Position numbers and translations under genes: made by a program. DNA of 15,391 bases from Candidatus Undinarchaeales archaeon SRR5007147.bin71 (GTDB taxonomy: Archaea > Undinarchaeota > Undinarchaeia > Undinarchaeales > Undinarchaeaceae). Under the pieces are notes generated by a model. That model did not search any database. It was not told the DNA's origin and worked only from the letters and a program-made list of their open reading frames with translations. Positions 7,454 through 15,048 of the stretch are shown piece after piece. Numbering within the stretch: position 1 is the stretch's first letter; every line of letters starts with the position of its first letter. Where the stretch lies: positions 1-15,391 of the forward strand of contig DVAE01000039.1 of assembly GCA_014189675.1 (NCBI GenBank). The letters are read 5' to 3'.

Positions 7454-9124
7454 CTATTTTCTCTGTATTTCATAGAGACGAGCCACTCTTTCTACACTAT
7501 CCGCATCCTCAGGACCTTTGTCGTCCCTAATTTGCTTGACTCGTGGAAAGCGAAGAGCGAACCCAGATCTATAAGTAGGAGATTTCTGTATCTCCTCATA
7601 GCCAACTTCTACAACGAGCTTCGGCTTTATCTCGACATTAGAAACATTATCCTTTGTGATAAGTGGTTTAAGAATCTCTGTAAGTTTTTTAAGGTTCTCA
7701 TCAGTGAGCCCCGTAGCCACTTTGCCGACTTCTACAAATTCTGATGTATCAGGATCGCGAGCTCCGAGAATGAATGAACCGAGCCAGCTTGCTCTGCGAC
7801 CTTCACCCCAAATTGCCCCTATTATTACCAAATCCAGGCTTTCCATTTCCGGCTTCAGCTTGTACATGTGCTTCACCCTCGAGCCCGGAGTATATTTTGC
7901 TTTGAGATTTTTCGCCATAAGACCTTCGTGCCCCATAGAAAGAGCACGGTCATAAAATCTCGTTATTTTTTTCCGTTCACCAGAAATAAGCTGCTCAGAA
8001 AGAGAAAACTTTGAGCCAGCAGGCTTTACTGACTTTACAAGAAGCTTTCTGCGTTCCTCAAATGGAGAATCCAGAAGGGATTTTCCATCAAGATATAAGA
8101 TATCAAAGAGATTGACAGTGACAGGAATTTCCCTCGAAAGCTCTTCGATGTCATATTTTCGCTTTATCCGGCGGGACAGCTGCTGAAATGGGAGTGGCCT
8201 CCTTGTATTTGGATCTATACCAACCGCTTCGCCTTCAAGTATGCAGTCTTTTGCACTAATGGACTCTGAAGCAAGTTCAACTATATCATAAAACTGCTTA
8301 CTTACATCATCCAGTCTTCGTGTGAAAACGCGGATCTCACTCCCTTTTTTATGTATTTGAACACGCATCCCGTCGTATTTTATTTCCCATGCGGCAATTC
8401 CGCCCATGTCATCAACAGCTTTTTCTATACCCTCTGTTTTCTGCGCAAGCATTGGTTTCAAGGGACGCCCAACTTCCAGAGAAAGCTTCTTCAGACCACT
8501 TTCACCTTGTTCTCTGGCCAGTGTAGCTACTTCGCCGAAGTCATTACGTATATTATGAGCCCTTTCGACAAGAGAGGACTCAATACCATAGGCCTTCGCT
8601 ATAGAATCTCGCATAGTTCCTTCTCCGACGCCCAGACGCAGAGTCTGCAATATAGTTCGAGTTATGTATTTTCCTTCCTCAGGACTTGCCGAAGACAGGA
8701 GCTCAGAGATTACAGACATTCTTTTTTCAACAGATCCAGATCCCCCAATAGTCGGTATTTTTTGGAGCTTTGAATAAACATCATCTAGGCTCAGACTTTT
8801 TTTATGGAGAGTTGTTTGCTTTCTCTTTTCGAGTATTTTCTCTGCGGCATCACCGAGATCCCCGGTTTTTCTAGAAACTGACTTTATTTCAGACTCAGAT
8901 ACCCCTGAAATCCTGGTAAGAGTTTTTATCATTATGCTGTCAGCAACACCGAGCTCCGTTTCGTCCCACTCAGGAAATATTCTTCCTTGGAAAAGCATAG
9001 CAAGAATCACTATATCCTCGTCAGACGCAGATTTTAAAAGCTTTGCAACGATGGAGGTTTTTTCAAGTTTTTTTCTTGTAGAACCGAGCTTTCTGTAAGA
9101 ATCAACAAGTTTTCCGTACTTCAT
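7454..9124 (-). CDS. lig: ATP-dependent DNA ligase (archaeal LigI type)
   Basis: A 556-residue ligase that seals nicks in DNA during Okazaki fragment joining and repair, working with PCNA in Archaea. Residues 1-200 are the N-terminal DNA-binding domain (TLRLGVGEGTMRDSIAKAYG at about 161-180). The adenylation domain follows: motif I, KYDG, with catalytic Lys249 (249-252); FTRR at 267-270; motif III around LEGEAVG (296-302); motif IIIa NLFDILYLDG (338-347); motif IV EGLMAKNLKAKY (400-411); motif V YKLKP (421-425). The C-terminal OB-fold contains IGAIWGEGRR and ends with ALRFPRVKQIRDDK (523-536), motif VI. Length and the position of the catalytic lysine are normal for euryarchaeal-type ligases. 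The start at 9124 is supported by a TATA-like TTTAAATA at 9145-9152, about 24 bases upstream, implying a leaderless transcript. It is transcribed away from the transporter gene. Confidence 0.96.
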   Translation of the reverse strand: MKYGKLVDSYRKLGSTRKKLEKTSIVAKLLKSASDEDIVILAMLFQGRIFPEWDETELGVADSIMIKTLTRISGVSESEIKSVSRKTGDLGDAAEKILEKRKQTTLHKKSLSLDDVYSKLQKIPTIGGSGSVEKRMSVISELLSSASPEEGKYITRTILQTLRLGVGEGTMRDSIAKAYGIESSLVERAHNIRNDFGEVATLAREQGESGLKKLSLEVGRPLKPMLAQKTEGIEKAVDDMGGIAAWEIKYDGMRVQIHKKGSEIRVFTRRLDDVSKQFYDIVELASESISAKDCILEGEAVGIDPNTRRPLPFQQLSRRIKRKYDIEELSREIPVTVNLFDILYLDGKSLLDSPFEERRKLLVKSVKPAGSKFSLSEQLISGERKKITRFYDRALSMGHEGLMAKNLKAKYTPGSRVKHMYKLKPEMESLDLVIIGAIWGEGRRASWLGSFILGARDPDTSEFVEVGKVATGLTDENLKKLTEILKPLITKDNVSNVEIKPKLVVEVGYEEIQKSPTYRSGFALRFPRVKQIRDDKGPEDADSVERVARLYEIQRK

Positions 9125-9144
9125 AGACTACAATATAAGCCCTG

Positions 9145-9182
9145 TATTTAAATTATTAATGCAAATATAAAGACTTATAAAG
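9145..9182. promoter_or_regulatory. Divergent promoter pair for DNA ligase and transporter
   Basis: The 83-base gap holds TTTAAATA on the minus strand (9145-9152), 24 bases before the ligase ATG, and CTTATAAAG on the plus strand (9174-9182), about 30 bases before the transporter ATG at 9208. A second AATATAAAG about 10 bases upstream of the latter is an alternative. Both transcripts should have almost no leader. Confidence 0.5.
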
Positions 9183-9207
9183 AGAGGACAACTCAAGGGA
9201 AAAAGAG

Positions 9208-10926
9208 ATGGTAGCTAAAAAGGTGTCTAAAAAGCTGAAAAAGATCATCAATGGTAATGGCAAGAAGAAGAATGAAAAAAAGAAGAATGGCCAACCAGAT
9301 GAGAGTAAAACAGCTGAAAATGAGGAACCTCTTGAGGACATAGTCCGCGAGACAGAAGAAGAGCGGATGAAAGTAGAGATAAAGGAAGCGAAGACTCGAG
9401 ACTCTATTAGCAAGCACCTTCAGAAAGTCACAAAGGAACTTGATGCAATTGGGAAAAAGGAAGTCGACGTCACCGGAATAGAGAGAATGCGCGTCGAAAT
9501 CTCAAAACTTAAGGAAGAGATTACCGACGTTGAGAAATTCAGAGAAGATATAACAAAGAAACGATATTTCGGCCTGTTTTCCATAATAATATTTCTTCTT
9601 CTTCTGATAATTCCCATGCCCGGGCTGAGTATGTTGGGACAAAGGGCAATAGCGATTTTCGTGTTTATAATCATACTTTGGGTATCAGAAGTAGTTCCCT
9701 TACCTGTTACGGCTTTCCTTCCCGGAATATTACTGTATTTCTTTGGAATATATTCTACACCTACAGAGTCCTTCAAGACCTATGCACATCCTGCAGTATT
9801 CTTTATTATAGGTTCTCTTCTGCTTGCTCAGGGGCTTACACAAAGTGGTATTGCGAAGAGACTCGCCATTAAGATTCTTACTTATTCAAGAAATAACGCT
9901 AATCTCCTTCTCCTCCTTTTTGTCACAGTTTCCGCATTCCTTGCAATGTTCATATCTGACCATACAGTCGCTGCGATGCTAATACCAGTTGCTATACTCA
10001 TAGTCAGTATGATGGAATTGAAGGGACCATTCAGAATAGCCCTAGTTCTTGCTGTGGCATTCGGAGCCAGCATCGGAGGACTTGCCACACCATCTGGAGG
10101 AGCAAGAAATGCTGTGACTCTGGGTTTCCTTCAGGAGTTAGCAGGCGTTGAGCTCTCATATTTCACATGGATGAAAGCTGCGGCACCTTTGACTCTGATA
10201 ATGATACCAATAATCTGGATAATTCTGAGAATAACTTTCCCCCCTCCAAAGGATTTCACGATTGAAAAAGTACTTACAGAACTAAAGAAAACTGTAAAGC
10301 CAATGAGTGCCAGACAGTGGAAGGCACTTGGAGTATTCGCATTTACAATTCTCCTCTTTATTACCAGTTCAAGCCTCATAGACTTAGGAACGATAGCTAT
10401 ATTCGGTTCAATACTCATGTTCCTGGCAGGTGTCATAGATTGGGAGGAGGCTGAACGGAGCATACCCTGGGGAATCATGTTCATCTATGGAGCTGCGATA
10501 ACGATGGGTATATCTCTCAAAGATACTGGAGCAGCAGAGTGGTTAGCAAGAGGGGCCTTACACATTCTTCCCTCTGAATCTCCACTACTTATCATGCTCA
10601 GCATAATAATTGTTGCCGCGATAGCAACGGAATTCCTCAGCGGCGGAGCGTCCGCAGCAATACTCATCCCTATATCTCTTAACATAGCTCTCATCTCAAA
10701 TATAGATCCAGTTTTAATAGCCTTGGTAACTGCGATACCTACTGCATTCGCCTTCTTAACAGTTTACGGAACTCCTCCAAACACAATGGCATACTCAACA
10801 GGCTACTTCAAACAGAAAGACCTTCTTAAAGCTGGCCTGATGGTTGAGATACTAATATTATTGGCACTATACACACTAGTAAAGACTTACTGGATAACAA
10901 TAGGAATCTGGACTGGAACATTCTAA
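9208..10926 (+). CDS. DASS/SLC13-type anion permease with charged N-terminal extension
   Basis: A 572-residue integral membrane protein. Residues 1-118 are Lys/Glu-rich, probably cytoplasmic and partly coiled coil, an extension I do not expect in the family. From about 119 to 572 come roughly a dozen hydrophobic segments with the inverted-repeat plan of divalent-anion:Na+ symporters (SLC13, related to the ArsB/NhaD ion-transporter clan). The re-entrant signature of the first half reads ISDHTVAAMLIPVA (249-262), then GGLATPSGGARNAV (290-303). The second half reads LSGGASAAILIPIS (477-490), then YGTPPNTMAYSTGY (520-533). The family's usual S-N-T sodium and substrate motifs are altered to S-D-H-T and S-G-G-A, and G-T-P-P-N is kept only in the second half, so ion coupling and substrate may differ. 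Candidates are dicarboxylate, sulfate or another anion; the sequence does not decide. Confidence 0.85.
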   Translation: MVAKKVSKKLKKIINGNGKKKNEKKKNGQPDESKTAENEEPLEDIVRETEEERMKVEIKEAKTRDSISKHLQKVTKELDAIGKKEVDVTGIERMRVEISKLKEEITDVEKFREDITKKRYFGLFSIIIFLLLLIIPMPGLSMLGQRAIAIFVFIIILWVSEVVPLPVTAFLPGILLYFFGIYSTPTESFKTYAHPAVFFIIGSLLLAQGLTQSGIAKRLAIKILTYSRNNANLLLLLFVTVSAFLAMFISDHTVAAMLIPVAILIVSMMELKGPFRIALVLAVAFGASIGGLATPSGGARNAVTLGFLQELAGVELSYFTWMKAAAPLTLIMIPIIWIILRITFPPPKDFTIEKVLTELKKTVKPMSARQWKALGVFAFTILLFITSSSLIDLGTIAIFGSILMFLAGVIDWEEAERSIPWGIMFIYGAAITMGISLKDTGAAEWLARGALHILPSESPLLIMLSIIIVAAIATEFLSGGASAAILIPISLNIALISNIDPVLIALVTAIPTAFAFLTVYGTPPNTMAYSTGYFKQKDLLKAGLMVEILILLALYTLVKTYWITIGIWTGTF

Positions 10927-10943
10927 TACTAAAAAGGGAGGGA

Positions 10944-10969
10944 GGCTCCTAGGATTCAACCCAGGAGCC
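10944..10969. terminator. Hairpin terminator between the convergent transporter and ftsZ genes
   Basis: GGCTCCT (10944-10950) pairs with AGGAGCC (10963-10969). Two further G-C pairs lie inside after one A-C mismatch, with loop ATTCAA. On the minus strand it is followed by CCTCCC and then TTTTT, a good terminator for ftsZ. On the plus strand the following bases are only moderately T-rich. Confidence 0.55.
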
Positions 10970-10982
10970 AGTAGGTGGTTTA

Positions 10983-12074
10983 TTATGTGTAGTCTATTTT
11001 CAACTCTTTCATCATTTCAGGAGCTTCAAGACCTGATGTGGAATTTTTTTCCGGAACATCTTGTGAGCTGTGCCTGCCGAGAATGTGCGGAGACGTGACA
11101 CCAGTTACGATTGTCATGACTCTTATTCGCCCCTCAAGTTCAGGATCAACCCGTGCACCCCATATCACCTGGGCACTTGGGTTAAGCTCACTGGATATCA
11201 AATCCCCTGCCTGTGTAACTTCAGACAGAGTCATTCCAGGACCCCCTGCTATATGTATCAGAGCACCGGTTCCGCCATTGTAGTCAACGTCAAGAAGTGG
11301 GTGCTGCATTGCGCTTTTCACAGCCTCCTCAACTTTATTGGTGGTATCGGATTCACCGATTCCTATCATGGCAACTCCGCCGCCAGTCATTATTGACTTT
11401 ATATCAGCAAAGTCCAAATTGACCAAGCTGGGGACAGTTATTATTTCTGAGATTCCCTTTATCATGGTCGCGATAAGCTCATCGCAGACAGCAAATGCCT
11501 GCTCAAGAGGCAGGTTTGGAACTTGTTCGACAAGCTTATTGTTGTCTATTACAATTACAGTATCCGCCACTTGCCTCAGCTCTGACAGACCTTCTTCTGC
11601 CTTTAGGAGACGAGCTTTCTCTAGGTCAAAGGGCGTCGTAACTGTTGCGATTACTATCGCGCCTTCCTTCTTGGCGATGTCCGCCAATATTGGAATTGCG
11701 CCAGTCCCTGTACCGCCGCCTAGTCCGCAAGTCAGGAACACAAGATGAGCCCCTTTCATGACTTCACGAATCTCATTCCTGCTGTCTTCTGCAGCCTTGC
11801 GGCCAACCTCAGGATAACCTCCAGCGCCAAGCCCCTCTGTGAGCTTGTAACCGAGCAGTATCTTCGTATCGGCCTTGATAGACTCAAGATGCTGCATATC
11901 TGTGTTTACTGCCACGGTCTCTGCGCCGTGAACGCCACCCATTGTCATGAGTCGGCTGATAGAGTTGTTGCCCGCGCCACCGGCGCCAACAACGACAATT
12001 TTTGCTTTTCCGACAGCGGGTGCTGCCGAATGTTCTGGTTCGCGATTCATCGCGTTTTTTACTAAGAATTCCAT
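10983..12074 (-). CDS. ftsZ: Cell-division GTPase FtsZ
   Basis: A 363-residue tubulin homologue that polymerises into the division ring at mid-cell. Residues 1-23 are a variable N-terminal tail. The GTPase domain runs from about 24: VVVGAGGAGNNSISRL (27-42), then the tubulin signature GGGTGTG (119-125) and TTPFDLEKA (146-154). The T7 loop is NLDFADIKSIM (219-229), whose acidic residues complete the GTP site of the neighbouring subunit. The C-terminal domain covers about 230-330, with GGTGALIHIAGGPGMTLSEV and ARVDPELEGRIRVMTIVTGV. A short linker leads to a terminal peptide, MKELKIDYT, probably the site for a membrane tether such as SepF; that role is inferred. The start is well supported by GGAGGG at 12081-12086, six bases before the ATG, the clearest ribosome-binding site in the window. 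I cannot say firmly whether it is FtsZ1 or FtsZ2. Confidence 0.97.
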   Translation of the reverse strand: MEFLVKNAMNREPEHSAAPAVGKAKIVVVGAGGAGNNSISRLMTMGGVHGAETVAVNTDMQHLESIKADTKILLGYKLTEGLGAGGYPEVGRKAAEDSRNEIREVMKGAHLVFLTCGLGGGTGTGAIPILADIAKKEGAIVIATVTTPFDLEKARLLKAEEGLSELRQVADTVIVIDNNKLVEQVPNLPLEQAFAVCDELIATMIKGISEIITVPSLVNLDFADIKSIMTGGGVAMIGIGESDTTNKVEEAVKSAMQHPLLDVDYNGGTGALIHIAGGPGMTLSEVTQAGDLISSELNPSAQVIWGARVDPELEGRIRVMTIVTGVTSPHILGRHSSQDVPEKNSTSGLEAPEMMKELKIDYT

Positions 12075-12080
12075 TTTTTT

Positions 12081-12086
12081 CCCTCC
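12081..12086 (-). promoter_or_regulatory. Shine-Dalgarno site of ftsZ
   Basis: GGAGGG on the gene strand, six A residues before the ATG at 12074. It stands out because most other genes here look leaderless and lack such a site. Confidence 0.75.
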
Positions 12087-12096
12087 GTTTCACTTT

Positions 12097-12140
12097 TGAG
12101 TGGTGACAAGGCTTTATATACCTAAGAGTGTTACCACTCA
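12097..12140. promoter_or_regulatory. ftsZ promoter: TATA box inside a 12-bp inverted repeat
   Basis: TGAGTGGTGACA (12097-12108) and, inverted, TGAGTGGTAACA (complement of 12129-12140) match at 11 of 12 positions. Between them lies CTTTATATACC (12111-12121 region). Read on the minus strand it is TATATAAAG, about 43 bases from the ftsZ ATG, giving a leader of roughly 17 bases with the ribosome-binding site. Read on the plus strand the box has the usual archaeal orientation (CTTTATATA) and would start a transcript near 12142. The symmetry suggests a two-way promoter or a regulator site. Confidence 0.5.
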
Positions 12141-12142
12141 TT

Positions 12143-12362
12143 AATAAAATTTAATGGATAAACTCCTGAATAGGACTTATCTATAATTCGACTCACACTC
12201 GAAACAAAGCAAATCAAGACATCAGCGGCAACTGATGTTTGGCAAAGACTTGCTCTCTTTCTGTTGGCTAATTTTCTATTCAGGAATCTCTTTATATATC
12301 CATTGTTGTTCTGGAGAATATACTTTAACTTGTTATTTTATTTTGAAAAAATAAGATTTTTT
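12143..12362 (+). ncRNA. Candidate structured non-coding RNA in the ftsZ-asnS intergenic region
   Basis: No ORF of note lies in this stretch. AATGGATA plus TCCTGAATAG (12153-12173) recurs inverted at 12276-12304, giving 8 + 10 perfectly paired bases with an asymmetric internal loop of 3 versus 11 bases. Inside is a 7-bp stem, ACATCAG/CTGATGT, at 12219-12238 with loop CGGCAA, extendable by two pairs. On the plus strand the TATA box at 12112-12120 would start a transcript near 12142, and an A/T hairpin followed by six T residues (about 12331-12362) could end it. It matches no RNA family I recognise: not SRP, RNase P or 5S RNA. A minus-strand RNA or a small inverted-repeat element are alternatives. 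Confidence 0.3.
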
Positions 12363-12379
12363 ATGGAATTTCCCTAAAG

Positions 12380-12389
12380 CTTAATAAAT
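12380..12389 (+). promoter_or_regulatory. TATA box of asnS
   Basis: CTTAATAAAT centred about 26 bases before the ATG at 12411, giving a leaderless transcript. There is no ribosome-binding site before this ATG. Confidence 0.5.
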
Positions 12390-12410
12390 GAAGGCGCCTC
12401 ATAAACAAGT

Positions 12411-13700
12411 ATGAAGAAAACTATCCCGATTAAGGAGGCGCTTTCGACGAAGAATGTTGGAAAAACTGTAAACATAAGAGGTTGGGTTCATCGAGAACGT
12501 GGAAGCAATAAATTCAAGTTTTTTGTAATAAGAGATGTGAGCGGGACAATACAGGCCATTGTAAAAGCAGAAGATAAAAAGCTTTTCAAGATTGCCGAAG
12601 ATGCAACGATGGAATCTTCAGTTATTGTTTCTGGAAAAATAAGAAAAGATGAGAGAGCCCCAACAGGCTATGAACTTCAAGTAAGAGATCTCGAAATAGT
12701 AGGGAAATCAGAGACATTTCCAATATCAAGAGATAAAAGCGAGGAGTTTCTTCTGGACGTCCGGCACCTGTGGGTGAGGTCAAGAAAACTTACAAACGTT
12801 TTCAAAATACGCTCAACAGTTGTGGGTGCGATACATGACTATTTCAGGAAAAATGAATTCTTAGAAACGCAAGTTCCTGTTCTGACACCGACAGCATGTG
12901 AAGGAGGAAGTTCACTGTTCAAGGTCGATTATTTCGGAGATACAGTATATCTAACGCAGAGCTGGCAACTCTATTCTGAAGCTCTGGCCGCATCTCTTGA
13001 GAAGCTTTACACAATAGCCCCGAGTTTCAGAGCGGAGAAATCGAGAACTCCACGTCATCTGACTGAATACTGGCACGCTGAAATGGAAGTCATATACTGC
13101 GACCTTCCTCAATTGATGAAATACGGAGAAGAGCTGGTCTCATATGTCTGCCAGGAAGTGGCACGGAAAAATACCGACGAGTTGAAGGAGCTTGGACAGG
13201 ACCCTAGAGAATTGAAGAAAATAAAGGCGCCTTTCCCGAAGATAACTTACAAGGAAGCTCTGGACATTCTGGCAAAGAACGGGATGAAGGTGAAGTACGG
13301 AAAAGACCTGAGAACTCTCGAAGAACGAGAACTTGTGAAGCATTTTGAAAGACCTGTATTTGTCACAAACTATCCAAAGGAGATAATGGCCTTCTACAAA
13401 CCTGAGGATCCCAAGAATCCAGGAACCGCCCTTTGCTTTGACTTAATAGTGCCAGAAGTAGGGGAGCTGATAGGAGGCTCAGTCAGAGACCTTGATGTAG
13501 ATGCAATGAAAAAAGTTCTGACAGACGAAGGAGAAGATTTGAGCACCTATGACTGGTACTTCGACACAAGGAAGTATGGAGCAGTACCTCATGCAGGATT
13601 TGGAATGGGTGTCGAAAGGCTTGTAATGTGGATATGCGGTCTTGAGCACATAAGGGACGCAATACCATTTCCGAGAACGATTAATAGGAAAGCGCCATGA
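12411..13700 (+). CDS. asnS: Asparaginyl-tRNA synthetase
   Basis: A 429-residue cytoplasmic class IIb synthetase that charges tRNA-Asn with asparagine using ATP. Residues about 18-98 are the anticodon-binding OB-fold (VNIRGWVHRER, VIRDVSGTIQAIV). The catalytic domain shows motif 1 near FLETQVPVLTP (150-160); the EGGSSLFKVDYFG segment (164-176), then YLTQSWQLYSEA; motif 2 around FRAEKSRTPRHLTEYWHAEME (207-226 region); and motif 3 GFGMGVERL (396-404), with the ending DAIPFPRTINR. ACEGGSS, HLTEYWHAEME and the IRDAIPFPRTINR tail point to AsnRS rather than AspRS. Length is normal for archaeal forms. Its presence implies direct charging of tRNA-Asn rather than dependence on transamidation. Its stop overlaps the next gene's start as ATGA. 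Confidence 0.95.
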   Translation: MKKTIPIKEALSTKNVGKTVNIRGWVHRERGSNKFKFFVIRDVSGTIQAIVKAEDKKLFKIAEDATMESSVIVSGKIRKDERAPTGYELQVRDLEIVGKSETFPISRDKSEEFLLDVRHLWVRSRKLTNVFKIRSTVVGAIHDYFRKNEFLETQVPVLTPTACEGGSSLFKVDYFGDTVYLTQSWQLYSEALAASLEKLYTIAPSFRAEKSRTPRHLTEYWHAEMEVIYCDLPQLMKYGEELVSYVCQEVARKNTDELKELGQDPRELKKIKAPFPKITYKEALDILAKNGMKVKYGKDLRTLEERELVKHFERPVFVTNYPKEIMAFYKPEDPKNPGTALCFDLIVPEVGELIGGSVRDLDVDAMKKVLTDEGEDLSTYDWYFDTRKYGAVPHAGFGMGVERLVMWICGLEHIRDAIPFPRTINRKAP

Positions 13701-14410
13701 GCAAAGCAAGGACCGGAAGTAAAGCACCGAAAAAATCCAAGAAAAGAGCTTCTAAGAAGAAAGTTGTTGAAGAGGCAGGAATTGAAATTATAGAGCCCGA
13801 GGATGTGAAAACAACAGCTCAGGCTCGAAAAGTAAAGCCAATAAAAGTCGTCCTTGAAGAAGATAAGACCGATGAAGAACTTGAGACTCCCAAAGACCTA
13901 CAAGAAAAGAAAGTAGAAGAAGTTCTTGAAACCCTGGGAGAAGCTGTAAGTCAGGAAGTCAGTACAAAAATAGAGAAAGATATAAGAAAAATAAATAAGA
14001 ACCCAATTACTTTTACGCTTGAAAGCCCGAAGGTTCGGAACCAGATAGGAAACCTTAAGGAAGTTGCCGGTTCCGGTTTGCATAGCACCCGGAGAAATGT
14101 TATAATTTTCTATGAAAGAGCCAGCATAATAGGAGACAGGACCAGAGGCTTCCTTTACCTTCTTCTTGGGATGTCTATATTTTTCACAGGATTCTTCGCA
14201 ACGCAGGAAAACCTTCTGACATTTAGGGATATTATAGCCACTCTGATGACGGAATGGATAGGAAGACTTCTTGTTGTTTTTATAGGACTGTCTTTGGGTG
14301 CTTTTGGAATGGACAGAATGTTCCCGGGACATCTAGAGAAGTGGAAAAAGCTTACAGTTCCCAAAGTGCGGAAGAAATACACTCAGAAGAAGCTGAACGA
14401 AGTCGGCTGA
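13697..14410 (+). CDS. Two-helix membrane protein with charged N-terminal half, coupled to asnS
   Basis: A 237-residue protein of no family I recognise. Residues 1-22 are very basic (SKKRASKKK-type), about 23-100 are Lys/Glu-rich and probably disordered or coiled coil, and about 100-148 are amphipathic. Two transmembrane helices follow at about 151-168 (GFLYLLLGMSIFFTGFFA) and 187-205 (LLVVFIGLSLGAFG), forming a hairpin with both ends on the same, probably cytoplasmic, side. A basic tail comes last (KKLTVPKVRKKYTQKK). The ATG overlaps the asnS stop by four bases (ATGA), so the genes are almost certainly co-transcribed and translationally coupled. The stop codon TGA at 14408-14410 is the first base triplet of direct repeat A, so the gene runs exactly up to the boundary of the putative integrated unit. 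The role is unknown. Confidence 0.75.
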   Translation: MSKARTGSKAPKKSKKRASKKKVVEEAGIEIIEPEDVKTTAQARKVKPIKVVLEEDKTDEELETPKDLQEKKVEEVLETLGEAVSQEVSTKIEKDIRKINKNPITFTLESPKVRNQIGNLKEVAGSGLHSTRRNVIIFYERASIIGDRTRGFLYLLLGMSIFFTGFFATQENLLTFRDIIATLMTEWIGRLLVVFIGLSLGAFGMDRMFPGHLEKWKKLTVPKVRKKYTQKKLNEVG

Positions 14411-14437
14411 TGAAAAACCCGTGAAGCGCCCCGACTG
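14408..14437. repeat. Direct repeat A: 30-bp copy of tRNA-Glu 3' end and flank (distal att-like site)
   Basis: Thirty bases identical to 15169-15198. It runs from TGATGAAAAACCC to GCCCCGACTG; the last ten bases are the 3' end of tRNA-Glu. It begins at the TGA stop of the upstream gene and ends five bases before the stop codon of the glutaminase gene. Flanking bases on both sides differ from copy C, so 30 bp is the full identity. Confidence 0.85.
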
Positions 14438-14442
14438 AACAT

Positions 14443-15024
14443 TTACTTATTATTTATATCGCATATTTTTATAAAATTATCCAGAATCTGTTCTCCAATT
14501 TCTCCAGATGCTTCAGGATGGAATTGAACTCCATAAATCTCTTTCGACTTATGTTTCATTGATTCAACTCCACAAGATTCTGATCTTGCCACTAAGTCAA
14601 AATTGTAAGGGATTTCACTTACACAATCTGTATGAAATTCATGAGCTTGAAATTCTTTAGGTACTCCTTTGAATAATTTGTTACTTTTAACAATAACAAT
14701 TGTTTCATTTTTCTCAACTTTTGAAGGTAATTTTTCCATTCTTCCATCAAAAGCTTCTGCAATTGTTTGGTGACCAAAACAAATACCTAGAGTAGGAACA
14801 TTCAAATCAAGTAAAACTGCTAAATCAATATCAATCTTTTCAATATCAACTGCCTCATCGTATAACAAAGGTCCTCCACTCATGATTACACCTTTAAATT
14901 TATGTTCCATCACGGATTTTAAGCTAGAATCTGGACGGGCAATTATGTATTTTATTTTTCTCTTTTTAAAATAAGCTATTAATTCTGGAGTATGTTTACT
15001 TCCATTATCAATCAATAATAACAT
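14443..15024 (-). CDS. guaAA: GMP synthase glutaminase subunit (class I glutamine amidotransferase)
   Basis: A 193-residue protein that hydrolyses glutamine and passes ammonia to the separate ATP-pyrophosphatase subunit converting XMP to GMP, as in Archaea with split GMP synthase. Evidence: LLLIDNGSKHT at the N-terminus; oxyanion strand VIMSGGP (46-52); nucleophile elbow LGICFGHQ with Cys82; HTD at 131-133, matching the GuaA His-x-Asp segment; LVARSESCGVESMKHK; and YGVQFHPEAS with the catalytic pair His169 and Glu171. Length is as usual for the stand-alone subunit. The synthetase partner is not in the window. The gene is much more AT-rich (about 25-33% G+C in lines I counted) than asnS (about 42-50%). 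It has its own TATA box, and its stop lies five bases from repeat A. Another amidotransferase role is possible, but the GuaA motifs fit best. Confidence 0.85.
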   Translation of the reverse strand: MLLLIDNGSKHTPELIAYFKKRKIKYIIARPDSSLKSVMEHKFKGVIMSGGPLLYDEAVDIEKIDIDLAVLLDLNVPTLGICFGHQTIAEAFDGRMEKLPSKVEKNETIVIVKSNKLFKGVPKEFQAHEFHTDCVSEIPYNFDLVARSESCGVESMKHKSKEIYGVQFHPEASGEIGEQILDNFIKICDINNK

Positions 15025-15048
15025 AATAATGTTAGATATGTCTGAAAA

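Noticed and set aside
12153-12304. A transposon-derived inverted-repeat element (MITE)
   Set aside because: The arms are inverted, but no target-site duplication is visible at the ends (AAAATTT on the left, GTTGTTC on the right), and the arms have an unequal internal loop; kept only as an alternative to an RNA.
12411-13700. Aspartyl-tRNA synthetase for the class IIb enzyme
   Set aside because: EGGSSLFKVDYFG, HLTEYWHAEME and the IRDAIPFPRTINR ending are AsnRS features.
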